DNA of 50,651 bases from Burkholderiales bacterium RIFCSPLOWO2_12_FULL_61_40 (GTDB lineage Bacteria; Pseudomonadota; Gammaproteobacteria; Burkholderiales; Burkholderiaceae_C): NCBI GenBank assembly GCA_001770935.1, contig MESI01000112.1:1-50651 (forward strand), written 5' to 3'. Both the position numbers and the translations under genes were made by a program. The notes under the pieces are model-generated. The model saw nothing but the letters and a program-made list of their open reading frames with translations, was not told the DNA's origin and did not search any database. This document shows, piece after piece, positions 17,806 to 26,624 of this stretch (the stretch's first letter is position 1; each line of letters begins with the position of its first letter).

Positions 17806-17828
17806 CGCGATCTCTCTATTCACTCAAA

Positions 17829-18860
17829 TTACTGTGCAGCCCAGGCGGCGAAGCGCTTTTCCAAAGCCTCGCCTTGGTCCGCCCAGAAGCCCACGTTGAA
17901 CTGCAATGCGGTCTTGGAGTTGGCGGCCGATGTAGGCAGCAGGCCCAGGGTCTTGGCGTCCAGCTTGGCCAGGGCCTTGGTGTTGGTGGGGCCGTAGGAA
18001 ATCAGCTTGGCGTACTCGCTTTGCTCCGCGGCGCTGCTGGCCATGCTGATGTATTTCAGAGCCGCGTCACGGTTCTTGCCGCCCTTGGGCATGACCCAGT
18101 AGTCCAGGTCATAGATGCCGCCGGTCCAGGTGATTTGCAGGTTCTTGCCTTCGCGTTGCGCGGCGTCGATACGGCCGTTGTACACGGTCGTCAAAGCCAC
18201 GTCGCCGGCCACCAGGAACTGGGGCGGCTGTGCACCGGCTTCCCACCACTGGATGTTGGACTTGAGTTCGGTCATTTTCTTGAACGCGCGCTCGGCACCG
18301 TTCTTGGTGGCCAGTACCTTGTACACATCTTGCACGGCGACACCGTCCGCCATCAGGGCGAATTCGAGGTTGTAACGTGCGCCCTTGCGCATGCCGCGCT
18401 TGCCGGGGAATTTCTTGGTATCCCAGAAGTCGGCCCAGGTCACGGGGGCGGTCTTGATCTTGTCGGCATTAAAGGCCATCACGGTGGACCACACAAAGGT
18501 GCCGATGCCGCACTCATGCACTGCAGCAGGCGTGAAGTCGGACTTGGCGCCGATTTTGCTGTAGTCCATTTTTTCAAACAGACCTTCGTCGCAACCACGG
18601 GCCACGTCGGGGGATTCCACTTCCACCACGTCCCAAGTCACGTTCTTGGACTCGACCATGGCCTTGATCTTGGCCTGCTCTCCGTTGTATTCCACGCCAA
18701 CGATCTTGTTGCCGGTGGTTTTTTCGTAGGGCTCGAAATACGCTTTCTTTTGCGCGTTGCCGTTGGCTCCACCAAAGTTCACCACGGTGATCTGGGTTTG
18801 CGCAAAGCTGGCAAACGAGGCAACTACCGCTGCGGCGGCGACGATGGGTTTGAGTTTCAT
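17829..18860 (-). CDS. ABC transporter substrate-binding protein (PotD-like), first copy
   Basis: The 343-residue protein has a signal peptide (MKLKPIVAAAAVVASFASFAQ), then a mature domain starting ITVVNFGGANGNAQKKAYFEPY. The periplasmic-binding fold is seen in WDVVEVESPDVARGCDEGLF, KFPGKRGMRKGARYNLEFAL and NGRIDAAQREGKNLQITW. It is the first transport gene after the ATPase gene and is paralogous to 14626-15702. The ligand is likely a polyamine or guanidino compound, judging from the operon's enzymes. No published specificity can be assigned from sequence. Confidence 0.9.
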   Translation of the reverse strand: MKLKPIVAAAAVVASFASFAQTQITVVNFGGANGNAQKKAYFEPYEKTTGNKIVGVEYNGEQAKIKAMVESKNVTWDVVEVESPDVARGCDEGLFEKMDYSKIGAKSDFTPAAVHECGIGTFVWSTVMAFNADKIKTAPVTWADFWDTKKFPGKRGMRKGARYNLEFALMADGVAVQDVYKVLATKNGAERAFKKMTELKSNIQWWEAGAQPPQFLVAGDVALTTVYNGRIDAAQREGKNLQITWTGGIYDLDYWVMPKGGKNRDAALKYISMASSAAEQSEYAKLISYGPTNTKALAKLDAKTLGLLPTSAANSKTALQFNVGFWADQGEALEKRFAAWAAQ

Positions 18861-18917
18861 TGACAGTATCCTCATGTGTGTTGGTTGTGGATCAAGAAAG
18901 CAAAAATTGCACGCGCG

Positions 18918-20000
18918 TCATTTGTAGACACGCAAATGCTCGGGGGGCAAATGCAGCCACACGGCCTGGCCGGTCTGGGGGACTGCAATGCTGGAGAGGG
19001 GGATCTTCACCGTGGCTTCTTCCTGCTCTTGCAGGGTGCAGCGCAGGCGCAGGTGGTCACCAAAATAAATCACGTCGTCCAGGACGGCGCGGATGCTGTT
19101 CTCGCAAGGCTTGGCATCTACCGTGTGCACGATGATGCGCTCGGGGCGTACGCAGGCCTGTATGGGGGTGCCGGTGCGTGCCCCATTCACGTTCAGGCCG
19201 TTGAGCAAGGTGCCGCAGGGCAGGCGCACCTCGCACTGCTGGTCGGTGGTGGTGGTCACGGTGCCATTGAAGACCGTGTTATCTCCCACAAAGTTGGCCA
19301 CAAAACGGTTCACAGGTGATTCGTACAGTTCGGTCACCACGTCAATCTGCTGGATGGCGCCGTCGTTGAACACCGCCACCCGGTCCGACATGGTGAGCGC
19401 TTCGGACTGGTCGTGCGTCACATACACAAAGGTCAGCCCCAACTGGCGGTGCAGTTCCTTCAGCTCGATCTGCATGTGCTCGCGCAACTGCTTGTCCAGC
19501 GCACCCAGGGGCTCGTCCATCAGCACCAGCTGGGGGTCAAATACCAGCGCACGGGCCAAGGCCACGCGCTGTTGTTGTCCGCCCGACATCTGCGCCGGGT
19601 AGCGGCTGCCCATGCCGCCCATTTGCACCATTTCCAGGGCACGTTTGACCTTGGCGTCGCGGTCCACTGCGGGCACATTGCGCACCATCAGGGGGTAGGC
19701 CACATTGGCGGCCACGGTCATGTGCGGAAACAGGGCGTAGTTCTGGAACACCATGCCAAAGTTGCGCTTGTGCGGTGGGGTGCGGGTGATGGGGTTGCCA
19801 CCCAGAAAGATTTCTCCCGCGGTGGGGGACTCAAACCCGGCCAGCATCATGAGTGTGGTGGTCTTGCCAGAACCCGAAGGCCCCAGCAAGGACAGGAACT
19901 CACCGGTCTGGATTTCGAGGTTGAGGTCGCGCACCACGAGGGCATTGCCGTCGTAGGTCTTTTGGACCCCGACAAATTTCACAAGCGCATTGGTTGCCAT
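18918..20000 (-). CDS. ABC transporter ATP-binding protein, PotA-like
   Basis: The 360-residue ATPase has Walker A GPSGSGKTTT (about residues 40-49), Q-loop VFQNYALFPHMTV, signature motif MSGGQQQRVALARAL, Walker B VLMDEPLGALD and switch histidine VYVTHDQ. The C-terminal ~120 residues form the TOBE-type regulatory domain of the PotA/MalK group (RPERIIVH, YFGDHLRLRC). It energises import by the two permeases downstream. It starts at ATG 20000, 23 bases after the gabT stop codon, and so is second in the operon. Confidence 0.93.
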   Translation of the reverse strand: MATNALVKFVGVQKTYDGNALVVRDLNLEIQTGEFLSLLGPSGSGKTTTLMMLAGFESPTAGEIFLGGNPITRTPPHKRNFGMVFQNYALFPHMTVAANVAYPLMVRNVPAVDRDAKVKRALEMVQMGGMGSRYPAQMSGGQQQRVALARALVFDPQLVLMDEPLGALDKQLREHMQIELKELHRQLGLTFVYVTHDQSEALTMSDRVAVFNDGAIQQIDVVTELYESPVNRFVANFVGDNTVFNGTVTTTTDQQCEVRLPCGTLLNGLNVNGARTGTPIQACVRPERIIVHTVDAKPCENSIRAVLDDVIYFGDHLRLRCTLQEQEEATVKIPLSSIAVPQTGQAVWLHLPPEHLRVYK

Positions 20001-20023
20001 GGTTGTTCAGACTCAGTGTGGGA

Positions 20024-21328
20024 TTACGCCGCCAGGGCTGCTGCCAGGGAGGCTTCGATGATGGCGAGGCCTTCATCGATAAGCGCATCGCTGGCCGTCA
20101 GGGGCACCAGAATGCGGATGACGTTGGCATAGGTGCCGCAAGACAGCAGCACCAGCCCGCGTTGGATGGCTTGGGCGCACAGGCGCTTGGTCAGGTCGGC
20201 ATCGGGTTGGTGCATGTCGCCACCCTTGCACAGCTCGATGGCCACCATGGAGCCCAGGCCGCGCACATCGCCGATGGCCGAGTGCCTTGTGGCCATGGCT
20301 TTCAGGCTGGACACCATGTGGGCGCCCAGATCGCGGCTGCGTTGCAGCAGATTGTCTTTTTCAAACACTTCCAGCACCGCCAGTGCGGAGGCGCAGGCCA
20401 GCGGGTTGCCGGCGTAGGTGCCACCCAGGCCACCCACGGCGGCCGCATCCATGATTTCTGCCTTGCCGATGATGGCCGACAGCGGCATGCCGCCTGCCAA
20501 AGACTTGGCCATGGTGATCACGTCAGGTGCCACGCCCCAATGCTCGCAGGCCAGGAAAGTGCCAGTGCGGCCAGCGCCGGTCTGCACCTCGTCGGCGATC
20601 AGCACGATGCCGTGCTGGTCGCACAGGGCGCGCAGGCGCCGGGCAAATTCGGGCGGGGCAATGTAGAAACCGCCTTCGCCTTGTATGGGCTCCAGAATGA
20701 TGGCGGCCACGCGGGAAGGCTCCACGTCGTACTTGAACAGGGCTTCAATGGAGGCGATGGCATCGTCAATGCTGACACCGTGCTGTTCACAAGGGAATTT
20801 GGCGTGGTAGACCTCGGCCGGGAAGGGGCCAAAGCCCACCTTGTAGGGCACCACTTTGCCGGTAAGGGCCATGCCCATCAGCGTGCGGCCATGAAACCCT
20901 CCGCCAAAGGCAATCACGCCGGAGCGCTTGGTGTAGGCGCGTGCCACCTTGATGGCGTTTTCCACGGCTTCGGCGCCGGTGGTCATGAAGAAGCTCTTCT
21001 TGGCAAAGTTGCCGGGGGCCAGCGCGTTGAGCTTTTCCGCCAATTCCACATAAGGCTCATAGGCCAGCACCTGGAAGCAGGTGTGGGTGAAGCGGCCCAG
21101 TTGTTCGGTAATGGCTTTGACCAGGGCAGGGTTGCGGTGGCCGGTGTTGAGTACGGCAATGCCACCGGCGAAGTCGATATAACGGCGGCCTTCAACGTCC
21201 CAGACTTCCGAATTCTCGGCACGGTCCACAAAGATCTCGAAGGCCTGGCCCAGGCCCGTAGGCAGGGCGGCGCGGCGGCGGGCCATCAGAGCGGCGTTTT
21301 TTAGATTGGATTCGCGTTTCATAGTCAT
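20024..21328 (-). CDS. gabT: 4-aminobutyrate aminotransferase
   Basis: The 434-residue class III aminotransferase starts MTMKRESNLKNAALMARR. It shows the PLP features of the family: TTGAEAVENAIKVAR, FGGGFHGRT, the aspartate motif VLIADEVQTGAGRTG and the Schiff-base lysine in VITMAKSLAGGMPLS. The N-terminus LKNAALMARRRAALPTGLG is characteristic of GabT. It moves the amino group of GABA to 2-oxoglutarate, giving succinic semialdehyde and glutamate. It is the first gene of the minus-strand operon and is divergent from the MocR regulator. An internal start at 21322 would remove two residues. Confidence 0.93.
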   Translation of the reverse strand: MTMKRESNLKNAALMARRRAALPTGLGQAFEIFVDRAENSEVWDVEGRRYIDFAGGIAVLNTGHRNPALVKAITEQLGRFTHTCFQVLAYEPYVELAEKLNALAPGNFAKKSFFMTTGAEAVENAIKVARAYTKRSGVIAFGGGFHGRTLMGMALTGKVVPYKVGFGPFPAEVYHAKFPCEQHGVSIDDAIASIEALFKYDVEPSRVAAIILEPIQGEGGFYIAPPEFARRLRALCDQHGIVLIADEVQTGAGRTGTFLACEHWGVAPDVITMAKSLAGGMPLSAIIGKAEIMDAAAVGGLGGTYAGNPLACASALAVLEVFEKDNLLQRSRDLGAHMVSSLKAMATRHSAIGDVRGLGSMVAIELCKGGDMHQPDADLTKRLCAQAIQRGLVLLSCGTYANVIRILVPLTASDALIDEGLAIIEASLAAALAA

Positions 21329-21420
21329 TGGCTTTGGTGTGTTGCTGGAAATCTGGCGATGGCAATAGAGCCACTTGTGACGTAAATGTAGGTGCCACTT
21401 GGCGCGGCTACCATATACAG

Positions 21421-21446
21421 ACAGTGCTATTTGCGTGGCGCACTGT
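21421..21446. promoter_or_regulatory. Inverted-repeat operator candidate between gabT and the MocR gene
   Basis: ACAGTGC (21421-21427) and GCACTGT (21440-21446) form a perfect 7-bp inverted repeat with a 12-base spacer in the 161-base divergent intergenic region. The position suits a site for the adjacent MocR regulator controlling both transcripts. MocR/GabR proteins often use direct repeats as well, so this is a candidate only. Confidence 0.4.
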
Positions 21447-21489
21447 GTTGCCACCACGGCCACTACATACAAACCCTAATACTGACCCG

Positions 21490-22887
21490 ATGTTTTCACT
21501 GAACTTACAAAGCGCAGTCCCGCTGGTGGTGCAAATCGTCGAAGGCTTTCGCCAACTCATCGACGATGGCTCCCTGCGTGCGGGCTCCAAGGCGCCGTCC
21601 ATTCGCCAGTTTGCCCACGCCCATGCAGTGAGTGTGTTCACCGTGGTCGACGCCTATGACCGGCTGGTGGCGCAGGGTTACTTTGCCTCGCGCCCGCACT
21701 CGGGGTTTTTCGTGAAGCACCGGCAGGTGTCCGCGGCGGAAGTGCCGGGCCATGGGCCCAATTTCAGCTTTGATTCCATGTGGTATTTGCGCCGGATTTT
21801 TGAGAACCGGGCCTTGCGCATGAAACCCGGTTGCGGCTGGATGCCCAGCGACTGGCTGTTCTCCGAAGGCGTGCGCCGCAGCCTGCGCAGCCTGGCTGCC
21901 GACAATGTGGACCTGGGGGGCTATGGCGAGCCCAAAGGCTACCTGCCCCTGCGCCAGCTGGTGCGCGACCTGCTGGCGGAGCAGGAAATTGCCGTCACCT
22001 CCGAACAGGTGTTGCTAACCCATGGCTCCAGCCAGGCCATGGACCTGGTCGCGCGCCGCCTGGTGCGCCCGGGCGATGCGGTGCTGGTGGACGAGCCCGG
22101 TTACCCCAACTTGCTGTTCTCGCTGCGTTTCTTGGGCGCGCGCCTGGTGGGCGTGCCGCGCACCGCCGCAGGCTATGACCTGGCGGCGCTGGAGAAGCTG
22201 ATCCTGGAGCACCAGCCCAAGGTGTTCTTCACCCAGCCCCGGCTGCACAGCCCCACCGGCTCGGTGGCCCAACTGGCGCATTTGCACCGCGTCATGCAAC
22301 TGGCCGACAAACATGACTTTGTGGTGGTGGAAAACGACATCTACGCCGACCTGGACCCGGAGCCGCGCCCCTCGCTGGCCAGCCTGGACCAGCTCAACCG
22401 GGTGATCTACATCAGCAGTTTTTCCAAAACCATTTCGCCCAATATCCGGGTGGGTTATCTGGCCGCCAACCCGGACCTGCTGGAAGACCTGGCCCAGCTC
22501 AAGATGATTTCGGGCCTGACCTCGTCCGAGTTCAGCGAGCGCCTGGCTTACGGCGCCCTGGTCGACGGGCGCTGGCGCAAACACATCAAGAGCCTGCGCG
22601 AGCGCCTGGCCAAGGCGCATGAAGTGGCGTCGGCGCGGCTGCTGAAAATCGGGTTTGAGATCTTTGCAGAACCCAAAGCCGGCATTTTTCTGTGGGCCCG
22701 CCACCCCGACATGCCCAACGCCACCGAACTGGCCTACAAGGCCGGCGAGAAAGACATCCTGCTCGGCCCCGGTGCCCTGTTCAGCCCCGACCTGCAGCCC
22801 AGCGCATGGTTCCGCTTCAACGTGGCGTTTTGCGACGACCCGGCGGTGTTTGCATTTTTTGAAGAGCAGTTGCTGGGGGCGGGGTGA
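21490..22887 (+). CDS. MocR/GabR-type regulator: GntR winged helix fused to aminotransferase fold
   Basis: The 465-residue protein starts with a GntR DNA-binding domain (VEGFRQLIDDGSLRAGSKAPSIRQFAHAH, then VVDAYDRLVAQGYF). A fold-type I aminotransferase domain follows, with the aspartate-tyrosine region VVENDIYADLD and the PLP lysine in ISSFSKTISPNIRVGY. In GabR, PLP and GABA binding in this domain switches on gabT/gabD. The gene is divergent from gabT, so control of the guanidino/GABA operon is very likely. The frame opens further upstream, but ATG 21490 begins the expected MFSLNLQSAVPL domain start. Confidence 0.92.
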   Translation: MFSLNLQSAVPLVVQIVEGFRQLIDDGSLRAGSKAPSIRQFAHAHAVSVFTVVDAYDRLVAQGYFASRPHSGFFVKHRQVSAAEVPGHGPNFSFDSMWYLRRIFENRALRMKPGCGWMPSDWLFSEGVRRSLRSLAADNVDLGGYGEPKGYLPLRQLVRDLLAEQEIAVTSEQVLLTHGSSQAMDLVARRLVRPGDAVLVDEPGYPNLLFSLRFLGARLVGVPRTAAGYDLAALEKLILEHQPKVFFTQPRLHSPTGSVAQLAHLHRVMQLADKHDFVVVENDIYADLDPEPRPSLASLDQLNRVIYISSFSKTISPNIRVGYLAANPDLLEDLAQLKMISGLTSSEFSERLAYGALVDGRWRKHIKSLRERLAKAHEVASARLLKIGFEIFAEPKAGIFLWARHPDMPNATELAYKAGEKDILLGPGALFSPDLQPSAWFRFNVAFCDDPAVFAFFEEQLLGAG

Positions 22888-22963
22888 GGGTGTATATAAA
22901 AACTGGCCTGACGGCTGCGAAATATAAAAAAACCTGGCTCGGTATGTAAAAAATGAGGTTGCC

Positions 22964-23110
22964 GTGATCGGATACGAATTTCTTCTCTCCAAGATCGGCA
23001 TGCCCATGCTGCCGCTGTAGCCCGGCCCGCCAGCCATAAGGCGGCTACCTGCTGATCCAGTGGATTCACCAGAACAGTGGCCGAGGCCTTCGGGATGCAA
23101 GACGCGGCCG
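22964..23110 (+). pseudogene. Remnant of a second Fic-like gene (5' end only)
   Basis: A GTG at 22964 opens VIGYEFLLSKIGMPMLPL, then an in-frame stop at 23018-23020. The start resembles the N-terminus of the Fic protein at 5683 (GYKWISKALGVAPVQPF). The upstream 60 bases hold repeated (T)ATATAAAAA/ATGTAAAAAA strings that recall the A/T-rich repeats before that gene. Downstream frames are interrupted and not recognisable. I infer a decayed relative of the Fic family, with low certainty. Confidence 0.35.
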
Positions 23111-23114
23111 AAAC

Positions 23115-23565
23115 CTACTGGCAGCGCGAGTCACCCTCTCGATCCAGATGCTCGTGGCTTGGAGCCATGTCTACCCACCTCTTCTGGAACATGCGCCGCG
23201 GCGCGATAAACGGATGACCGGCGGCCGCGCACGTCTCCGGAAATATCGGCGCCATAAAGTCGATCACGTATCCATCGCACTGGACCCAGGCGTGAAACGC
23301 CGTATCTGAGCTTTGAACCTGCCCCTCCTCCACCGTAGCGAAAGATAGGACGTTCCGCTGTTGTTCGTTGACGAGGTAGAACGCGGACCCGGCGACCTGC
23401 ATGGCCTCCTTCTTATAGAACTCTCGAAGAATGGCCGCGCCCGCGACGCTGAAGAACATACACGCATGCGATGTGTGCGCATCGACCCTGTCCAGAACCG
23501 ACCTGATTGATAACCCCGTGAATACGCAAGTAGTCCAACAAAGGAATGAGCGGCTTGGTCTTCAT
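23115..23565 (-). pseudogene. DUF2026 gene, frameshifted and 3'-truncated
   Basis: The N-terminal frame from ATG 23565 reads MKTKPLIPLLDYLRIHGVINQ. The continuation is in another frame, starting near 23510 with SVLDRVDAHTSHACMFFSVAGAAILREFYKKEA. One extra base near the ATCAATCAGGTCGG stretch accounts for the shift. The remainder (FYLVNEQQRNVLSFA, WVQCDGYVIDFMAPIFPE, MFQKRWVDMAPS) follows the DUF2026 pattern but ends early at a stop at 23115. The family is of unknown function, with a conserved Cys/His pattern. This copy looks dead unless the shift is a sequencing error. Confidence 0.7.
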
Positions 23566-23606
23566 TGCATGTCTTCCCGAGTCCTGATGATCCGTGACAC
23601 GCAATG

Positions 23607-25403
23607 TCACCAAGCTTTCATTTTGAACAGGCGGCCCTGTTCGCTTTCGTCATGCAGACTCACCACGATTTCCTCTTTGCTGAATACCGGTTCATTCTTC
23701 TCTGTGCGCACGGGTAAGTCGGAATCGATCAAGGTGATGGTGGGTTGAAGACCAAGGTCGGCGTACCGACGAATGACGGTCAAGAGGTTTTCCTTCTTTC
23801 GATCATCCAACGACTCGAATACGCCGTCGTGGTAGACGAAGCGCGGGAACTTGTCTTCAATATGGGCACGCAGGATTGCCATGTCGAAGGCGATGCATAG
23901 CAGCTTGCGGTAGGTATGCCCTAGGTCAGCGCTCGTCGCGTTACCGGATTCATCCAAAATCTCGGCCTTGAACTCCAAATGCCCTTCTTTGTTGGGTGAT
24001 ACGCTGAGCAAAGCTTTGCGGTTGATCACCTCTTCGACGATCTCGCTGAAGAACAGGCGGATGACCGAGAACAGACTGCTCTTGTCCGAGTTCTGTCTTT
24101 CAACGTCTACCTCGATCTGCGTTTGCAGATGACCGCGCTCTTCCGTCAATGCGCGGATGTCCGTACGCAATTCCTGCAATCGGTGCAAGAAACCGCGTTG
24201 ACGCTCCAGGGACGTGATGTCTGCACGAAGCGTCACCATGTCATCGGACACCTGCTTGTATTTGGTGAACACGTCGGTACCGCTAAGGAACGACAACATG
24301 TCCGAACGCTTCTTACCCAATGCATTCAGCTCGGCATTGATGCGTTTCAGTTCAGCTTCAACCTCCGTACGCTCCTCTTGGAGATAATCGCGACGCTCGT
24401 CAGTAATAGCCTTATTGAAGGCAATCAACTGCTGGAAGTCCTTCTTGATCTGCCCTTTGAACAGTACGCCCGCTTCCTCAAACAGCCGCTGCGCTTCGTC
24501 GGGATTGAACAGGATCTGATCCTCCTCCAGTGAGGCCAGGATTTTCTTCTTATTCTGGTTTAGCGAGTAGCGTTCGGCGTTGAGTGCTGCGATGCGCTCA
24601 TCAACGTCGTCGACCACTTGCTTGGTGCGATCCTTGTCCTGAGCCCGGAAGTCGAAGGCATCGAGCAGCTTCTGCTTCTTCTCAGCTTCCTTCTGCTTGA
24701 GCAGCAGCAGGCCTTCAATCTTGCTGATGTCCTCGATGGACCCACCCAATTCATCCTTGATGGTCTGTGCGGTAGTCTGCTTCTGGGTAAGTTCCGCTTC
24801 CTTGTCATAGTGCTGCACGATCAAGGGCGCATCGAAGCCCAGGATATGAGCGAGGAACGGCTTCCAGTCGGCATGCGCAGCCTGGAACTTACGCAGATGG
24901 AACACATCCCGGAAATCGTCTTGTGATCGCAACAGGTAGCCCAGCCCCTTGCGGAAAGACCAGGGCTTGAGCGCGCGCAAATCCAACAGGCCATCGAGCA
25001 GATCGCGTGCGCGATCAAACGGCACGTCCTGATGATCCCAGTCTGACATCGGTAGGGCCGAGAAGTCCTGATGAGAAGCCTGGTGCTTCTTGAAACTGAT
25101 TTTGCTCGCCTCTTCCACACTGCGACGCACGGTCACGTACGAGGCATCCTGCAGCTGGATTTCGAGGAAGAAAACGAAGTCTTTGAAAAGGTCGAGATGC
25201 TTAAAGAGAAAAAACTTTGGATCGCGGCCCGCGAGAAAACCAAAGTCGAGCAGCCGCCCCAGCGTGGTCTTGCCTAGATTGTGAGTATCCTTGTCGCGGT
25301 TTTCTGGCAGGCGTATCTCCGCCATGACGACGTTCAAACCCGCGACGAAGTCCACGGGCTCAAACAGTTCCGGTTTGTTCGAATAGAGTTTAGAAAGTTT
25401 CAT
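23607..25403 (-). CDS. DUF2326 SMC/RecN-like ATPase of an ABC-three-component system
   Basis: The 598-residue protein has a split ATPase. The N-terminus has a P-loop variant (THNLGKTTLGRLLDF, about residues 38-52). The centre is a long coiled coil (about residues 200-430). The C-terminal lobe has LGHTYRKLLCIAFDMAIL, and FVYHDGVFESLDDRKKENLL in the signature/Walker B-D loop position. This is the DUF2326 layout, the ATPase of ABC-3C systems predicted to act in conflicts with phages and plasmids. Its ATG overlaps the middle-component gene by 14 bases, so the two are translationally coupled. Codon use and GC content are lower than in the flanking metabolic genes, suggesting transfer. Confidence 0.85.
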   Translation of the reverse strand: MKLSKLYSNKPELFEPVDFVAGLNVVMAEIRLPENRDKDTHNLGKTTLGRLLDFGFLAGRDPKFFLFKHLDLFKDFVFFLEIQLQDASYVTVRRSVEEASKISFKKHQASHQDFSALPMSDWDHQDVPFDRARDLLDGLLDLRALKPWSFRKGLGYLLRSQDDFRDVFHLRKFQAAHADWKPFLAHILGFDAPLIVQHYDKEAELTQKQTTAQTIKDELGGSIEDISKIEGLLLLKQKEAEKKQKLLDAFDFRAQDKDRTKQVVDDVDERIAALNAERYSLNQNKKKILASLEEDQILFNPDEAQRLFEEAGVLFKGQIKKDFQQLIAFNKAITDERRDYLQEERTEVEAELKRINAELNALGKKRSDMLSFLSGTDVFTKYKQVSDDMVTLRADITSLERQRGFLHRLQELRTDIRALTEERGHLQTQIEVDVERQNSDKSSLFSVIRLFFSEIVEEVINRKALLSVSPNKEGHLEFKAEILDESGNATSADLGHTYRKLLCIAFDMAILRAHIEDKFPRFVYHDGVFESLDDRKKENLLTVIRRYADLGLQPTITLIDSDLPVRTEKNEPVFSKEEIVVSLHDESEQGRLFKMKAW

Positions 25404-25638
25404 TGGGCCCAACGTATTCCACAGCGTCAGTCTTGGGACGATAGTCGATCAGCCCCATCAGATACAGAAAGTTCAGCGCTGGCAGGAACAACACATCACC
25501 GCCGCTGACGGTCTTCTTTGCATACTTTCTTAAGTTGTCGTAGTCGTCCAACCGGCGCGATTTGAGACGTGCCAATAGCAATAGAGAAACATTAATGACC
25601 GTGCGGTCCGGATGCGAGTGTTTAGTCGGTCGCAGCAT
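25390..25638 (-). CDS. ABC-three-component system middle component (MC6-like)
   Basis: This 82-residue protein starts MLRPTKHSHPDRTVINVSLLLL after a strong GGAGGTGGGAG site. It has the winged-helix-like pattern of the small middle components: a start with a (L)LPTKH phrase, a helix, then FLPALNFLYLMGLIDYRPK. It overlaps the upstream nuclease/CTD gene by 17 bases and the downstream ATPase by 14. In ABC-3C systems the middle component links the ATPase to the effector protein. Assignment to the MC6 subgroup is from size and pattern and is less certain than the general role. Confidence 0.75.
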   Translation of the reverse strand: MLRPTKHSHPDRTVINVSLLLLARLKSRRLDDYDNLRKYAKKTVSGGDVLFLPALNFLYLMGLIDYRPKTDAVEYVGPNETF

Positions 25639-26587
25639 CTCCCACCTCCCCTATATCGCAATTCCAGTACATATAGAACAGCACAGCGCGGGTCAAGCGC
25701 TTGTGGGCATGCTGCCGCAAGACGGGATCACGGTTGAATAGCTGGTCCACCAGGTACTCCATCACGTCGTCAAAGCTCTGGTTGTCCTTGCGCTTGGCAA
25801 TGATCCTGAGCTGGAATTCATCGACCACCGATTCGTACATGCGCAGCAATTCGAGGTTTTCCGGAGCGGCCAAAAACGCGCGAATCTGAACCGTCTCTTT
25901 CAGGTACTTTTTGCGCTGAGCTCTCGCGTACTCGGCGCTCATGTTGTTGAGCGCATTCTTCCGTTCATACGTCACGCGCGTAGTAGGCGGATCGTCGAGC
26001 AACGCCGACACTTCGTCCTTCTGCCGTGCTAGCGCTTGTACGACCTCGGCCAGATCGTCGGGGCTGACGATCAGCGGCGAATCGACCGGATCGAGGTCGG
26101 CCTTTCCCGCAACATCGGGAAAGGTCTTCAACCAGACTTCCAACTGCTCCAGGCCACACAAGTAGATCGACGACGCGGGAATGCCGCACTGCGCAGCGAG
26201 GTACTCACCTATTTCGTTGTCGGCGTTGCCAGCCAAGCGGCGGTTGGCAAACAGCATGTAATGGTCGAGCTGCTTGCTGTCACGCAGCTTCTTGATACGT
26301 GGAATTTCCTTGCCCAGTACCGTGTTCGAAGACTTGGCGCTGAAGAAGTCGGGTTCGGAAAAGTTCCGGTTGTAGCCATTGGTGTGCTTGGCCTGAACGA
26401 TGGTCGTGCCAACCCAGGGCGCGGCCTTGCTCGGATGGAGTTCGGCCGTCCCGACGAACTTCGCATCGCGTCCGCCATCCGGCCCCTTGGCGAAACCCTT
26501 CACGGAAGCGCCGAGCAGGTGCTGGCACACGAACACGATCAGCGTCTCGAACTGTCCGTCACTCAGGTCTTCGTAGGCAAACTTCAT
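25622..26587 (-). CDS. Mrr-like nuclease plus ABC-3C C-terminal domain protein
   Basis: The 321-residue protein begins FAYEDLSDGQFETLIVFVCQHLLG, then GPDGGRDAKF with D41 and TTIVQAKHT with Q65 and K67. These are the D...(Q/E)xK residues of an Mrr-type PD-(D/E)XK nuclease. The second half (after about residue 190) is helical, with KKYLKETVQIRAFLAAPENLELL, SVVDEFQLRIIAKR and the end RAVLFYMYWNCDIGE. This fits the CTD that defines the effector subunit of ABC-3C systems. It would be the DNA-cleaving effector, controlled by the ATPase and middle component encoded downstream. The start is ATG 26587; the XRE regulator gene ends 37 bases upstream. Confidence 0.82.
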   Translation of the reverse strand: MKFAYEDLSDGQFETLIVFVCQHLLGASVKGFAKGPDGGRDAKFVGTAELHPSKAAPWVGTTIVQAKHTNGYNRNFSEPDFFSAKSSNTVLGKEIPRIKKLRDSKQLDHYMLFANRRLAGNADNEIGEYLAAQCGIPASSIYLCGLEQLEVWLKTFPDVAGKADLDPVDSPLIVSPDDLAEVVQALARQKDEVSALLDDPPTTRVTYERKNALNNMSAEYARAQRKKYLKETVQIRAFLAAPENLELLRMYESVVDEFQLRIIAKRKDNQSFDDVMEYLVDQLFNRDPVLRQHAHKRLTRAVLFYMYWNCDIGEVGDAATD

Positions 26588-26624
26588 TGCACCTCCACGC
26601 CTGGCACTTGTTCACGCCAGCGCA

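Noticed and set aside
19994..21304. A 436-codon plus-strand open frame
   Set aside because: It is antisense to gabT, with a composition typical of a shadow frame (many Gly, His and Gln).
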